The notes: a model not told the origin generated them from the letters alone. A DNA stretch of 64,000 bases from Candidatus Kryptoniota bacterium (GCA_024641705.1 JAHECO010000001.1:343634-407633), one strand, 5' to 3'; positions 24,812-34,478 are shown, counted from the stretch's first letter. Numbers and translations: made by a program.

Positions 24812-26242
24812 ATGATCAGACAATTCTCAAGCACGATACTTTTCTTGGTAATCCTGTCTCTTGCCGCGGCACAGCCGGCGGCGGCGCAGACAAACGATGT
24901 AAGGTCTGCACGCGAAGTCATAACGTTGATGGACAAGGGTGAATTCAAAGAGATTACTTCGATGTTCGACAGTACGATGAAGAAAGCGGCACCGGAGGAG
25001 AGGCTCCGTGCCATATGGACCTCGTTGATCGGTCAGACGGGGGAGCTGCAGCAACAGCTCAATGATTCGACATTTCAGTACGGCGGTTACGACATAGTCA
25101 TAGTGACGTGCAAATTCCAGAAATCCTATCTTGACGTGAAGGTTGTGTTCGACAAGGGAGGCAAAGTCGCCGGTCTCTTCTTCCTGCCGCATCGTACACC
25201 TGAGGGCGGTGACACATCCGGTCCCACGAATGGGCAGCAATCCGGGGACAGCCTGACCGGACATTACGTATCACAAGACGTGGCGTTCGAGAACGAGGAA
25301 GCGCATATCACCCTGGCCGGCACATTGACAATCCCGGACTCGGTCGGGAAGTTTCCTGCAGTGCTGCTCATTGCCGGCTCGGGACCACACGACAGGGACG
25401 AGACGATATTCGGACACAAGCCGTTCCTGGTCCTGGCCGATTATCTTACGCGGCACGGGATCGCGGTGCTGAGGTATGACAAACGCGGGGTCGGCAAATC
25501 AACGGGCGATTACGCCGCTGCGACCACAACGGATTTCGCATCGGATGCGCTCGCTGGAGTCGATTATCTCATGACGCTCAAGGCTGTCGACCACGGGAAG
25601 ATCGGTCTTGTTGGTCACAGCGAAGGCGGCATGATAGCACCCGTAGTGGCGGATAAATCTAACCACGTGGCTTTCATAGTCTTGATGGCGGGTCCGGGAG
25701 TGTCCGGCTACAGAACCATCCTGAGCCAGCTTGCCCTTATCGACAAGGCATCCGGCTTGAGCGACAGTGCCGTCGCCGCGGCTGTCTCCCTCGAGAAGAA
25801 GATCCTCCGCGTCGTAATGACGGAGAAGGATTCAGCAAGGGCTGCCGCCACTCTGCGGAACATCTTGGAAACCGAGGCCAATCAGACCCCGGATGCGGCC
25901 GAGGCGTCTATAGGACAATTGCTTTCTCCGTGGTACGAGTCATTTCTGGCATATGATCCCGCGCCGGCCTTGCGGAAGGTGAAATGCCCGGTGCTTGCAA
26001 TCTGGGGGAGTAAAGACCTGCAGGTTCCGCCTTCCGAGAACATGCCTGCGATGAGGAAGGCTTTGAAGAGCGGGGGAAATAAAAGTTTCAAGGTGGTCGA
26101 ATTGCAGGGGCTTAACCACCTTTTCCAGGACGCCCAAACCGGTTCTCCGCTGGAATACGGTATCATCAAGGAGACGATCTCACCGAAGGCCCTGGATGTT
26201 ATTACTAACTGGATATTGAAGGAGACGGGTAAGAAGAACTGA
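24812..26242 (+). CDS. Secreted alpha/beta hydrolase with N-terminal DUF3887-like domain
   Basis: 476 residues from ATG 24812, chosen over GTG 24797 because GGAG lies nine bases upstream and the signal peptide (ending QPAAAQ) then starts normally. A DUF3887-like domain occupies about 25-125. The hydrolase core follows: GSGPHDRDE oxyanion region, nucleophile in GHSEGG, and the acid/His region (IWGSKDLQVPP, then GLNHLFQD). Such proteins are usually annotated as secreted esterases or dipeptidyl-hydrolase-like enzymes; the substrate is unknown. Confidence 0.83.
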   Translation: MIRQFSSTILFLVILSLAAAQPAAAQTNDVRSAREVITLMDKGEFKEITSMFDSTMKKAAPEERLRAIWTSLIGQTGELQQQLNDSTFQYGGYDIVIVTCKFQKSYLDVKVVFDKGGKVAGLFFLPHRTPEGGDTSGPTNGQQSGDSLTGHYVSQDVAFENEEAHITLAGTLTIPDSVGKFPAVLLIAGSGPHDRDETIFGHKPFLVLADYLTRHGIAVLRYDKRGVGKSTGDYAAATTTDFASDALAGVDYLMTLKAVDHGKIGLVGHSEGGMIAPVVADKSNHVAFIVLMAGPGVSGYRTILSQLALIDKASGLSDSAVAAAVSLEKKILRVVMTEKDSARAAATLRNILETEANQTPDAAEASIGQLLSPWYESFLAYDPAPALRKVKCPVLAIWGSKDLQVPPSENMPAMRKALKSGGNKSFKVVELQGLNHLFQDAQTGSPLEYGIIKETISPKALDVITNWILKETGKKN

Positions 26243-26526
26243 CTCTCGCACGAGTCCTCGCCGCCGGGGACACAACCGTAACAAATATTCTGTTCTATCA
26301 TGTCGGGGGATTTCCGCATCCGGGGAGCGTGCGGTAGCGGTATGTCCGGAAACATCCTCGCCGGATCGGCGTATGCTTGGTAAGCATGCGAGGCTTCGGT
26401 CCTTTACAAGATGATGGGCGAGTTTGGAGAGTCATCCGACCGGTTTGTATAATGACAAGTGGCATAGGGCAGAAACATCGGAATCGGCTTTTTCAGTGGG
26501 AAAAGCGCAAGCGTGGAGGCTGTAAG

Positions 26527-27606
26527 ATGAAAAAGAAGTTCCTCGTCGCTTCAATGGCGGCAATCTTCATGATAACGGCGGCCTATCCTTTGATTTCCGC
26601 ACACGCGGCTGATACGCGCCGTCTCCTTAACATGAGGGGACACTGGAAATTCAATCTAGGCGACAACCCTTCATGGTCTGATCCGAAATTCGACGACAGG
26701 GAGTGGTCGGAAATTTATGTCCCGGCACAATGGGAAGATGAGGGCTACCCCGGTTACGACGGTTACGCGTGGTACAGGAAGCATTTCAAGGCGTCGGATA
26801 GTTGGCGGGCAAAGGACCTGCTGCTCGAACTCGGGATGATCGACGATGTCGACGAAGTCTATGTGAACGGGCAGCTGGTGGGAAATACAGGATCGTTTCC
26901 GCCGGAGTACGAGACGGCATACAACGCTTACCGCCAGTACTCGATTCCTTTCGCGGTCCTCAATCCCGATGGCGATAACGTCATAGCCGTGCGCGTATTT
27001 GATGACCACGGCGTGGGTGGTATCGTCGATGGCCGTGTCGGTATATATGAGCGCCGCTACTTCGTCGACCCGGATATTCCCCTTCCGGTTACATGGAAGT
27101 TTAAGACGGGAGACGACATGGATTGGAAGGAGGCCGGCTACGAGGACAGCGACTGGAAGGAAGTGCGCGTTCCGGCAAATTGGGAAACACAGGGCTTCAG
27201 AGGTTATGACGGCTATGCCTGGTACAGGGTAACGTTCAAAGTGCCGTCGGAATACAAGGACGAAAACCTGATAATGCTTGTCGGAAAGATCGACGACTTC
27301 GACGAGGTCTACTTAAACGGGAAGCGTATCGGGCGCACCGGTTCGATGCCGAAATACAAAATGACGTCGACGAACTCGAACGATTACAATCAAGTCCGGG
27401 CATACACAATCCCGTCCGGAGTCCTTCGCTTCGGAGATCAGAATACGCTCGCGGTACGTGTGTACGACTGCTGGCAGGGAGGCGGGATATACGAGGGGCC
27501 TCTCGGGTTGGTAACCAGACAGCATTACCGCAGCAGAAATTACAGGCATACTTTCAGAAATGTGGAAAGCTGGTTCGAGAATTTGTTCGACGATATATTC
27601 CGATGA
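26527..27606 (+). CDS. Secreted protein of two tandem galactose-binding-like jelly-roll domains
   Basis: 359 residues from ATG 26527 after a GGAGG site; longer open frame upstream is not coding. A signal peptide ends near AHAAD. Two repeats of about 155 residues follow, each with W-KF--GD, a DW/EW-E--VPA-WE segment, GYDGYAWYR, a DDxDEVY-NG segment and an AVRVFD/YD ending. This is the sugar-binding/jelly-roll fold at the N-terminus of family 2 glycosidases and sialate esterases, but no catalytic domain follows. Its place 279 bases before an alpha-glucuronidase suggests carbohydrate binding. Confidence 0.8.
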   Translation: MKKKFLVASMAAIFMITAAYPLISAHAADTRRLLNMRGHWKFNLGDNPSWSDPKFDDREWSEIYVPAQWEDEGYPGYDGYAWYRKHFKASDSWRAKDLLLELGMIDDVDEVYVNGQLVGNTGSFPPEYETAYNAYRQYSIPFAVLNPDGDNVIAVRVFDDHGVGGIVDGRVGIYERRYFVDPDIPLPVTWKFKTGDDMDWKEAGYEDSDWKEVRVPANWETQGFRGYDGYAWYRVTFKVPSEYKDENLIMLVGKIDDFDEVYLNGKRIGRTGSMPKYKMTSTNSNDYNQVRAYTIPSGVLRFGDQNTLAVRVYDCWQGGGIYEGPLGLVTRQHYRSRNYRHTFRNVESWFENLFDDIFR

Positions 27607-27725
27607 ATTCCGCGGCCGTGAATTCGAAGGCCGGGGCGCGAATGAGATAACGTGAGTCAGGGCCCGGCTCCAGGGTTGGACATCGACTCCTGCCAGCCAT
27701 AGACATCATTCACGCCTGCATTTTC

Positions 27726-27766
27726 CCTCCCCATTCTCCCTCTTTCGAGAACGGGGAGGTTTTTTT
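27726..27766 (+). terminator. Rho-independent terminator
   Basis: CCTCCCCATTCTC pairs with GAGAACGGGGAGG (27747-27759), 12 of 13 positions, with an 8-base loop and seven T residues after it. It terminates the jelly-roll protein transcript and separates it from the alpha-glucuronidase gene. Confidence 0.88.
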
Positions 27767-27834
27767 ATATGCTCTTGGGTTCCCCGAGAACGCTTCTGTA
27801 ACACAGAGTCGTTACCCCGGCACGAAATCTCTGG

Positions 27835-27878
27835 CCTCTTTGTGTCGCAGGCCGTAAGTTTAACAGCACACAAAGAGG
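27835..27878 (+). promoter_or_regulatory. Perfect 11-bp inverted repeat covering the ribosome binding site of the alpha-glucuronidase gene
   Basis: CCTCTTTGTGT (27835-27845) and ACACAAAGAGG (27868-27878) are exact complements with a 22-base loop. The right arm contains the GAGG of the GAGGGAG ribosome binding site that ends five bases before ATG 27886. In RNA the hairpin would hide that site; in DNA it could be a repressor operator. Confidence 0.7.
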
Positions 27879-27885
27879 GAGTGCC

Positions 27886-30048
27886 ATGAAAAGGACTTTG
27901 ATAGTACTCGGCTTGCTCATAACGCTGGCGGGTCTTACTACCGATGCCCGCGCCGACGACGGGTACAGGCTCTGGCTGAAGTACGATCTCGTTTCCAACC
28001 CGCAGAAGCTGAGAGATTACAGGACCTCTGTCAGGGGATGGATGATCTCAGGAAGCTCGCGGACAATCCAGGCGGCAAGGAAGGAACTACGGAACGGACT
28101 GAACGGGTTGCTAGGCTCGGAAATCCCTGAAGTAGACGGTATCGGTGAGGGCAACATTTTGATATGCGGCACCTACCGGGACAATCCTCTCCTTCGCGGA
28201 ATAGACTTGAAAGACAAGCTTGAGGAAGCGGGAACTGAAGGTTTCGTGATAATGACTGGGAAAGTCGGTGGAAAGGACGCGATAATCGTCGCAGCGAACA
28301 CTGATATAGGCGTACTTCATGGAGTGTTTGACTTCCTCAGACTTCTACAGACTCAGCGGGATATAGGCGATCTCGACATAGTATCGTTTCCGAGGATCAA
28401 ACTCAGGATCCTCGACCATTGGGATAACCTGAACGGCACGGTCGAAAGAGGGTACGCCGGATTTTCGATATGGAACTGGCACACGCTTCCTGTCTTCATC
28501 AAGCGCCGGTATATCGACTACGCGCGCGCGAACGCTTCGATCGGGATCAACGGTACGGTCTTAAACAGTGTGAACGCTGATCCCCTCATCCTTACACACC
28601 GCTATCTCGTGAAGGTCGCGGCTCTTGCCGATGTCTTTCGTCCATACGGTATAAAGGTGTATCTCTGCGCGAACTTCGATGCGCCGATTACGCTCGGTAA
28701 GTTGAAGTCGGCGAGCCCTCTCGATACAAACGTCAGGAAGTGGTGGAAGGACAAGGCGGACGAAATCTACTCGCTCATTCCCGACTTCGGCGGCTTCCTC
28801 GTGAAAGCGAACTCCGAAGGACAGCCCGGTCCTTCCGACTACGGTCTCACACAGGCGGACGGAGCCAACCTCCTGGCCGATGCGGTACGACCGCACGGAG
28901 GTATCGTGATGTGGAGGGCATTTGTCTACACTTACAACCCGAAGGACCGTGCGAAGCAGGCCTGTGAAATATTCAAGCCGCTCGACGGGAAATTCGCTTC
29001 CAACGTATTGCTGCAGATAAAGAACGGTCCTCTCGACTTCCAGCCTCGCGAGCCTTTCAGCCCCCTGTTCGGCGCGATGCCGAAGACGAACCTGATGATG
29101 GAGTTCCAGATCACCATGGAGTATCTCGGCCAGGGCACGAGCACGGTTTTCCTGGCGTCTCTATTCAAGGAAACACTGGAGTCCGACACGTACGCGAAGG
29201 GGAAGGGCTCGACCGTAGCGAAGGTCGTCGACGGTTCACTCGATGGGCATACGCTGACCGGGATAGCCGGCGTGTCCAACATCGGCGCCGACAGGAATTG
29301 GACCGGCAACGAGTTCGGGCAGTCGAGCTGGTACGCCTTCGGCCGGCTCGCCTGGAATCATGATCTCACTTCGAAACAGATCGCCGATGAATGGATAAGG
29401 ATGACGTTCTCGAATGATGCTGAAGTCGTCGCATCCGTTGAAAGAATCATGCTTGAGTCCCGGGAGAACGTGGTGAACTACATGGATCCTCTCGGCTTGA
29501 ACATGATATTCGGCTACGACAACCACTATGGTCCGGGTCCGTGGGTGGACTGGTCACCGCACCCCGATTGGAATTCGACATACTACCACAAGGCTGACAG
29601 CCTGGGCGTCGGTTTCGACAGGACGAAGACGGGGAGCGATGCCGTCAGCCAGTATCACCCGCCACTTTCCGCCGAGTTTGCCTCGCTGACCGAATGTCCG
29701 TTAAAGTACCTTCTATGGTTCCATCACGTTCCGTGGAATTATCAGATGAAATCGGGGAAGACACTCTGGGACGATATTTGTTACCACTACTATGCGGGGG
29801 TCGACAGTGTCCGTGAGATGCAGAATATCTGGAATTCGTTGAAGGGTAAGATCGACAAACAGGAATGGAACGACGAGCAGATGTTCCTAGATATACAAGA
29901 GAAAGAAGCGGTGTGGTGGCGGAACGCGTGCGCGCTTTATTTCCAGACATTCTCGAAAATGCCGATACCCGCCGGCCTCGAGAAACCGGATAAGACGCTT
30001 GAATATTACGAGAGCTTGAAATTCCCGAATGCTCCGGGAACATGGTAG
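27886..30048 (+). CDS. aguA: Alpha-glucuronidase, glycoside hydrolase family 67, with signal peptide
   Basis: 720 residues, normal GH67 length. A signal peptide (MKRTLIVLGLLITLAGLTTDARA) predicts export. The body carries GH67 landmarks: RILDHWDNLNGTVERGYAG, the FLVKANSEGQPGP segment holding the proton-donor Glu, and the late TECPLKYLLWFHHVPW region. The enzyme removes 4-O-methyl-glucuronic acid from xylo-oligosaccharides during xylan breakdown. No xylanase, transporter or SusCD pair is next to it, so it is not part of a classical polysaccharide locus here. The gene symbol is shared with the unrelated agmatine deiminase at 34645. Confidence 0.93.
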   Translation: MKRTLIVLGLLITLAGLTTDARADDGYRLWLKYDLVSNPQKLRDYRTSVRGWMISGSSRTIQAARKELRNGLNGLLGSEIPEVDGIGEGNILICGTYRDNPLLRGIDLKDKLEEAGTEGFVIMTGKVGGKDAIIVAANTDIGVLHGVFDFLRLLQTQRDIGDLDIVSFPRIKLRILDHWDNLNGTVERGYAGFSIWNWHTLPVFIKRRYIDYARANASIGINGTVLNSVNADPLILTHRYLVKVAALADVFRPYGIKVYLCANFDAPITLGKLKSASPLDTNVRKWWKDKADEIYSLIPDFGGFLVKANSEGQPGPSDYGLTQADGANLLADAVRPHGGIVMWRAFVYTYNPKDRAKQACEIFKPLDGKFASNVLLQIKNGPLDFQPREPFSPLFGAMPKTNLMMEFQITMEYLGQGTSTVFLASLFKETLESDTYAKGKGSTVAKVVDGSLDGHTLTGIAGVSNIGADRNWTGNEFGQSSWYAFGRLAWNHDLTSKQIADEWIRMTFSNDAEVVASVERIMLESRENVVNYMDPLGLNMIFGYDNHYGPGPWVDWSPHPDWNSTYYHKADSLGVGFDRTKTGSDAVSQYHPPLSAEFASLTECPLKYLLWFHHVPWNYQMKSGKTLWDDICYHYYAGVDSVREMQNIWNSLKGKIDKQEWNDEQMFLDIQEKEAVWWRNACALYFQTFSKMPIPAGLEKPDKTLEYYESLKFPNAPGTW

Positions 30049-30090
30049 GAAAGCTCAATCTGCCGATGAAAGGATGCACTTGAAAGGAGA

Positions 30091-30591
30091 ATGGAACCTG
30101 TCTCCATGAATAACAAGCGGGCCTTCAGGAATTTCACGATGCACGTTCGCTCGACGCCCGACAGGGTGTTCCCGCTCCTATGTCCGGTGAGGGAATACGA
30201 CTGGATAGAGAACTGGGAATGCGAGATGGTCCACAGCCGCTCCGGCTTTGCCGAACTTGACTGCGTTTTCAAAACGAGACACGAGGACGTCGAGGAAACC
30301 TGGACGGTAAGCAGGTATGAGCCGAACGAGCTGATCGAATTCATATTGGCGTCCAAGTTCAGAGTAATGAGGTACAGGTTTACGCTTGCCCCTGATGGAG
30401 AAAATGGAACGCGGATTGAAATCGAGCAGACTGCAACCGCTCTGAACAGTGAGGGAAACAAACATGCCGAAGATCCGCGGTTCGAGCTTCATATGAAGAC
30501 GCTCGAGATCATGCTGAATCATTACCTGGTTACGGGGAAAATGATTTCGAACGACGAAGCACTTAGGCAGGTAGATGCTCGAGCCCGTTGA
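30091..30591 (+). CDS. SRPBCC/START-like fold protein
   Basis: 166 residues with the helix-grip pattern: an amino-terminal strand with the STPDRVFPLLCPVREYDW segment, the core strands (ETWTVSRYEPNELIEF), and a long C-terminal helix. It probably binds a hydrophobic ligand; none can be named. The first ATG is close behind AAAGGAG; the alternative ATG 15 bases later is less well placed. Confidence 0.72.
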   Translation: MEPVSMNNKRAFRNFTMHVRSTPDRVFPLLCPVREYDWIENWECEMVHSRSGFAELDCVFKTRHEDVEETWTVSRYEPNELIEFILASKFRVMRYRFTLAPDGENGTRIEIEQTATALNSEGNKHAEDPRFELHMKTLEIMLNHYLVTGKMISNDEALRQVDARAR

Positions 30592-30632
30592 TACGTTTGT
30601 CTCCGAATCATCGGGCTGATCCGGCCGACTGT

Positions 30633-31001
30633 CTAATTCTGATGGGCAAGAATCATAGGAAGCGGCTTAAGCTCCCTGCGCAGCGGATCGAGCACGAGGC
30701 CGAGCGCCTCGAGCGTCAGCGCGCCCAGAAGTGTCGCATCATCTTTCTCCCCAAAGATAACGTCTGCCCCGCCCCTCTTGTTGCCGTACTTGAAAAGTGC
30801 GACTCCCTTTTTTCGCGTAATGGTGCTCCCATCCGCCAAACGGAATTCCTCCTTCGCGATGGTTTTTATCTTGAGACGTCTTAGCACCGGGCGCGGGACT
30901 ACCGAATAGACTGCTCCCGAGTCAACGATGAAATCCAACGTCTCCTCTCGCCCGGGCGAAGCGGGATTCGCCACCTGCAGCTTTAATGTCGTTATTCCCA
31001 T
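30633..31001 (-). CDS. Retropepsin-like (clan AA) aspartic protease
   Basis: 122 residues from the ATG at 31001, chosen because GGAGGAG lies just upstream; a longer frame starting at 31049 lacks one. The FIVDSGAVYSVVP motif holds the catalytic Asp of a single-domain aspartic protease, which works as a dimer. A second motif, LLGALTLEALGLVLDP, is the usual ILG-like flap region. No membrane segment or signal peptide. It converges on the START-like gene. Confidence 0.82.
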   Translation of the reverse strand: MGITTLKLQVANPASPGREETLDFIVDSGAVYSVVPRPVLRRLKIKTIAKEEFRLADGSTITRKKGVALFKYGNKRGGADVIFGEKDDATLLGALTLEALGLVLDPLRRELKPLPMILAHQN

Positions 31002-31203
31002 TTTTGCTCCTCCAGGCATAATATATGCAACATCACGAGCTACTTCCATGAAGTCTTCTCGGCGAATCGTTTTCTGCCGCCATCGTCGTTAGCTTCGCTT
31101 GGCCCCACCCCTTAAATTGTCAGACAAAAACAACAGCTTAAATCAAACGGAGACCGACGTGACGAAGCAAGCGAAGCAGAAGCTAAGGAAGAAGATTCCG
31201 AAA

Positions 31204-32649
31204 ATGAGGTTTGGAGGAGAAGCCAGAAGCAAGAAGTCACAGGCAAGATCCGGCAAGGCCAAGATATCTTCTTTTGCTTTTGAGAAAGAGTCGCTTGATA
31301 TGCTTAGCTCAGCTCTAGATGAGCTTGAGCAAGGCTTTTCGGGGCTCCCACCGGCTTTAACGTCCGTCGGGCAAAGGAAAGCCTTTGAAAAGGTGATTCA
31401 AGAAGTTGCGGAACGCATGAAGGACAACTATCCGTACTTCCATCCTTTATATGCCGGACAGATGCTGAAACCTCCGCACCCGATCGCCAGGATTGCATAC
31501 ATGCTTTCGATGTGGATCAACCCCAACAACCACGCGCTCGACGGCGGGCGTGCGAGCTCGAAGATGGAAAAAGAAGCCGTCGCGGAGATCGCGCGGATGT
31601 TCGGCTGGAAGACGCATCTCGGTCATCTCACCGGCGGGGGAACGATGGCAAATCTCGAATCGCTCTGGGTCGCGGGCCAGCTGAATCCCGGCAAGAAAGT
31701 CGTCGCCTCCGAGCAGGCGCATTACACTCACTCGCGCATTAGCTCAGTGCTCGGTCTGGATTTCGAATCTGTCCCGTGCGACGGAAAAGGCCGGATGAAC
31801 CTGGACGCGCTGAAGAAACTCCTGGAGGGCGGCAAAGTCGGGACGGTTGTCGCGACGATCGGTACGACTGCGACAGGCACCATCGACCCGCTGCCGGAAC
31901 TCCTCCAGCTGCGTGAGCAGTACGGTTTCCGGCTTCATGTGGATTCGGCCTACGGAGGCTACTATGTCCTCGCGGACAATCTCACGAAAGAGACGAGGGA
32001 AGTGTACGACAGCATGGGTGAAGCGGATTCTATCGTGGTCGATCCGCACAAGCACGGGCTCCAGCCGTACGCGTGCGGCTGCGTAATATTCCGCGACCCC
32101 ACCGTTGCCCGGTTCTACAAGCACGATTCACCGTACACGTATTTCACATCCGAAGAGCTCCACCTCGGCGAGATCAGTCTCGAATGCTCGAGAGCGGGAG
32201 CATCCGCGGTGGCGCTGTGGGCGACGCAGAGGCTTCTGCCGCTTACCAGAGGAGGAGAGTTCGCGAAATCGCTTGAGAGCTGCCGTGAGGCGGCGCTCGA
32301 TTTCTATGCGAGGCTCAGCTTGGACAAGCGGTTTATCACGCCGTTTCCACCGGAACTCGACATCGTGGTCTGGGCGCCAACCGCCGGCACGGTTACGGGG
32401 TCGTCCGTGTTGTCGTGTGCGATATTCGACGAGGCGGCGAAGCATAACCTGTACCTCGCACTGGCAGAACTGCCCGTCGATTTCTTTGATACGGCAGCTG
32501 TAGGCATGCGGAAAGACTCTGAGACTATCACTTGCCTGAGATCTGCGCTAATGAAGCCTGAACACAAGAAATGGATTCCGCGAATGTGGAAGATACTTGA
32601 TGACGCGACAGATGAGGTGATGCGGCGTAGAGAAGCCGGGAAGATTTGA
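31204..32649 (+). CDS. Group II PLP-dependent amino acid decarboxylase-like protein
   Basis: 481 residues from ATG 31204, preceded by AAGGAAGAAG; the frame is open 35 codons further (TTG 31099) but that part is lysine-rich and without a ribosome binding site, so the start is uncertain. The core has GGTMANLESLWVA, HVDSAYGGYY and VDPHKHGLQPYACG, with the PLP lysine. Group II contains glutamate, tyrosine, aspartate and aromatic amino acid decarboxylases. The substrate cannot be read from the sequence; the nearby putrescine genes do not show that it is an arginine decarboxylase, which belongs to other folds. Confidence 0.85.
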   Translation: MRFGGEARSKKSQARSGKAKISSFAFEKESLDMLSSALDELEQGFSGLPPALTSVGQRKAFEKVIQEVAERMKDNYPYFHPLYAGQMLKPPHPIARIAYMLSMWINPNNHALDGGRASSKMEKEAVAEIARMFGWKTHLGHLTGGGTMANLESLWVAGQLNPGKKVVASEQAHYTHSRISSVLGLDFESVPCDGKGRMNLDALKKLLEGGKVGTVVATIGTTATGTIDPLPELLQLREQYGFRLHVDSAYGGYYVLADNLTKETREVYDSMGEADSIVVDPHKHGLQPYACGCVIFRDPTVARFYKHDSPYTYFTSEELHLGEISLECSRAGASAVALWATQRLLPLTRGGEFAKSLESCREAALDFYARLSLDKRFITPFPPELDIVVWAPTAGTVTGSSVLSCAIFDEAAKHNLYLALAELPVDFFDTAAVGMRKDSETITCLRSALMKPEHKKWIPRMWKILDDATDEVMRRREAGKI

Positions 32650-32690
32650 AGATGGGAAGATGAGAAGATTTGAGAAGTGTGGAGGACAGT
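32650..32690. repeat. Purine-rich degenerate GAAGAT repeat
   Basis: A short stretch beginning in the last codons of the decarboxylase gene repeats GAAGATTTGA, GAAGATGGGA and GAAGATTTGA with small changes. No coding or structural role is visible. Confidence 0.5.
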
Positions 32691-32782
32691 CGAACATGGG
32701 AAACAGACTCTTGTGGGCGGGGGTGCGGCGAACCGAATCGAAAAGTTATAAACCCAACATGTAGCGAAGAGGCAGAGATACG

Positions 32783-33412
32783 ATGCGGACGTTGAAACAT
32801 TTATTCGACAGAAACAGAGACTGGGCGGCGAAGATGAAGGAGAGGGACCCGGAATTTTTTGCGAGGCTCTCCAAACAGCAGGCGCCGCAGTACCTGTGGA
32901 TAGGCTGCTCGGACAGCCGTGTCCCCGCCACCGAAATTGTCGACCTCCTGCCGGGAGAGATTTTCGTCCACCGCAACATCGCGAACCTGGTTGTCCACTC
33001 TGATCTCAACTCGCTCTCAGTGATCCAGTTTGCGGTGGAAGTTCTCGAGGTGAAGAACATCATCGTGTGCGGTCATTACGGCTGCGGCGGGGTCAAAGCC
33101 GCGATGGGAGATGAGAAGCACGGCATGATGGACAACTGGGTACAGTACATCCGTGATATATACCGGCACCATCAGATCGTGCTCAAGGCGCAGCCTGACG
33201 AGCCGGCCAGGTACAATCTGCTTTGCGAACTAAACGTAATGGAACAGGTGTGGAATGTGTGCCAGACGACTTTCGTCCAGAACGCCTGGGACACCGGGCG
33301 GGAGTTGAACGTCCACGGCTGGATATACGATATCGGCGACGGCATCCTGAAAGACCTGGACGTCACTGTGACGAACCGGGCGGAATCGGTGGCGATAAGA
33401 AGAAAAGTCTAG
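32783..33412 (+). CDS. can: Beta-class carbonic anhydrase
   Basis: 209 residues. Zinc ligands C42, H98 and C101 and the catalytic pair D44/R46 (CSDSR) are in place, with HYGCGG and the typical HGWIYDI near the end. It interconverts CO2 and bicarbonate in the cytoplasm. The neighbouring decarboxylase and carbamoylputrescine amidase both release CO2 in related reactions, which may explain the grouping, though each has its own spacing of more than 120 bases. Confidence 0.94.
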   Translation: MRTLKHLFDRNRDWAAKMKERDPEFFARLSKQQAPQYLWIGCSDSRVPATEIVDLLPGEIFVHRNIANLVVHSDLNSLSVIQFAVEVLEVKNIIVCGHYGCGGVKAAMGDEKHGMMDNWVQYIRDIYRHHQIVLKAQPDEPARYNLLCELNVMEQVWNVCQTTFVQNAWDTGRELNVHGWIYDIGDGILKDLDVTVTNRAESVAIRRKV

Positions 33413-33538
33413 GAAGGCCGGGCTATTTCCATGGGCGCAATTTGCTGTGTGGTGGACGGCTATGCTCCGGTATTGTGATTTTCTTTCCGTTAGTTTTTGT
33501 ATCTTGATCTCAGTTTTTTATCAATGGAGCGTTTTGGA

Positions 33539-34450
33539 ATGAAGTGGAAAAACAAATCGAAGGTCCCGGGCAAATTCACCGCGGGCCTGCTGCAGATGAC
33601 CCTCGGCACAAACGCCGACGCGAATCTGAAGAAAGCGGTGTCCATGATCGAGAAGGCTGCCAGGCAGGGAGCGGAGGTCATTTGCCTGCCGGAACTCTTC
33701 AGGTCGCAGTATTTTTGCCAGACGGAGGACATCAGGAATTTTGAACTGGCTGAAACGATACCCGGCCCGTCGACGCAGGCCGTATCGAAGGTTGCGAAGA
33801 AGCACAAAGTGGTGGTGATCGTCCCGCTGTTCGAGAAACGGGCGATGGGCGTCTACCACAACTCGGCGGCGGTCATCGACGCGAACGGTGAAATAGCAGG
33901 CGTCTACCGGAAGATGCATATTCCCGACGATCCTGCTTTTTACGAGAAGTTCTATTTCACTCCCGGAGATCTCGGGTTCAACTCTTTCCGGACGAAGTAC
34001 GGGGATATAGGTACGCTTATCTGCTGGGACCAGTGGTATCCCGAAGCCGCGCGTCTCACCGTGCTCAAGGGCGCGAGCATACTCTTCTACCCGACCGCGA
34101 TCGGCTGGCACCCGCACGAGAAGGCCGAACACGGGATAGCGCAGTTTGAATCATGGCAGACCGTGCAGCGCGGACACGCGATCGCGAACGGCGTCTACGT
34201 TGCAGCGGTCAACCGTGTCGGGATCGAAAAGGTGAACGACAAGAGTCCCGGCATAGAGTTCTGGGGACAGTCATTTATAGTCGATCCCCAGGGAAAGTTC
34301 ATCGCGCAGGCTTCAGTCGACAGGGAAGAAATACTCATGGCGGAGATCGATCTGGAGCGGATAGAATATATAAGGCAGAACTGGCCGTTCCTCCGAGACA
34401 GGAGGATAGACGCGTATGACGGAATCAAAGAGAGATTCATCGGAAGATAG
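33539..34450 (+). CDS. aguB: N-carbamoylputrescine amidase
   Basis: 303 residues of the nitrilase superfamily. The triad is E52 (CLPEL), K125 (YRKMHIPDD) and C162 (LICWDQWYPE). The WDQWYPE signature and the adjacent agmatine deiminase identify AguB, which turns N-carbamoylputrescine into putrescine, CO2 and ammonia. ATG 33539 is chosen because GGAG lies nine bases before it; ATG 33524 is possible. Confidence 0.93.
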   Translation: MKWKNKSKVPGKFTAGLLQMTLGTNADANLKKAVSMIEKAARQGAEVICLPELFRSQYFCQTEDIRNFELAETIPGPSTQAVSKVAKKHKVVVIVPLFEKRAMGVYHNSAAVIDANGEIAGVYRKMHIPDDPAFYEKFYFTPGDLGFNSFRTKYGDIGTLICWDQWYPEAARLTVLKGASILFYPTAIGWHPHEKAEHGIAQFESWQTVQRGHAIANGVYVAAVNRVGIEKVNDKSPGIEFWGQSFIVDPQGKFIAQASVDREEILMAEIDLERIEYIRQNWPFLRDRRIDAYDGIKERFIGR

Positions 34451-34478
34451 AAAGCGTCTCTTGAAGACAGCAGGAAGA

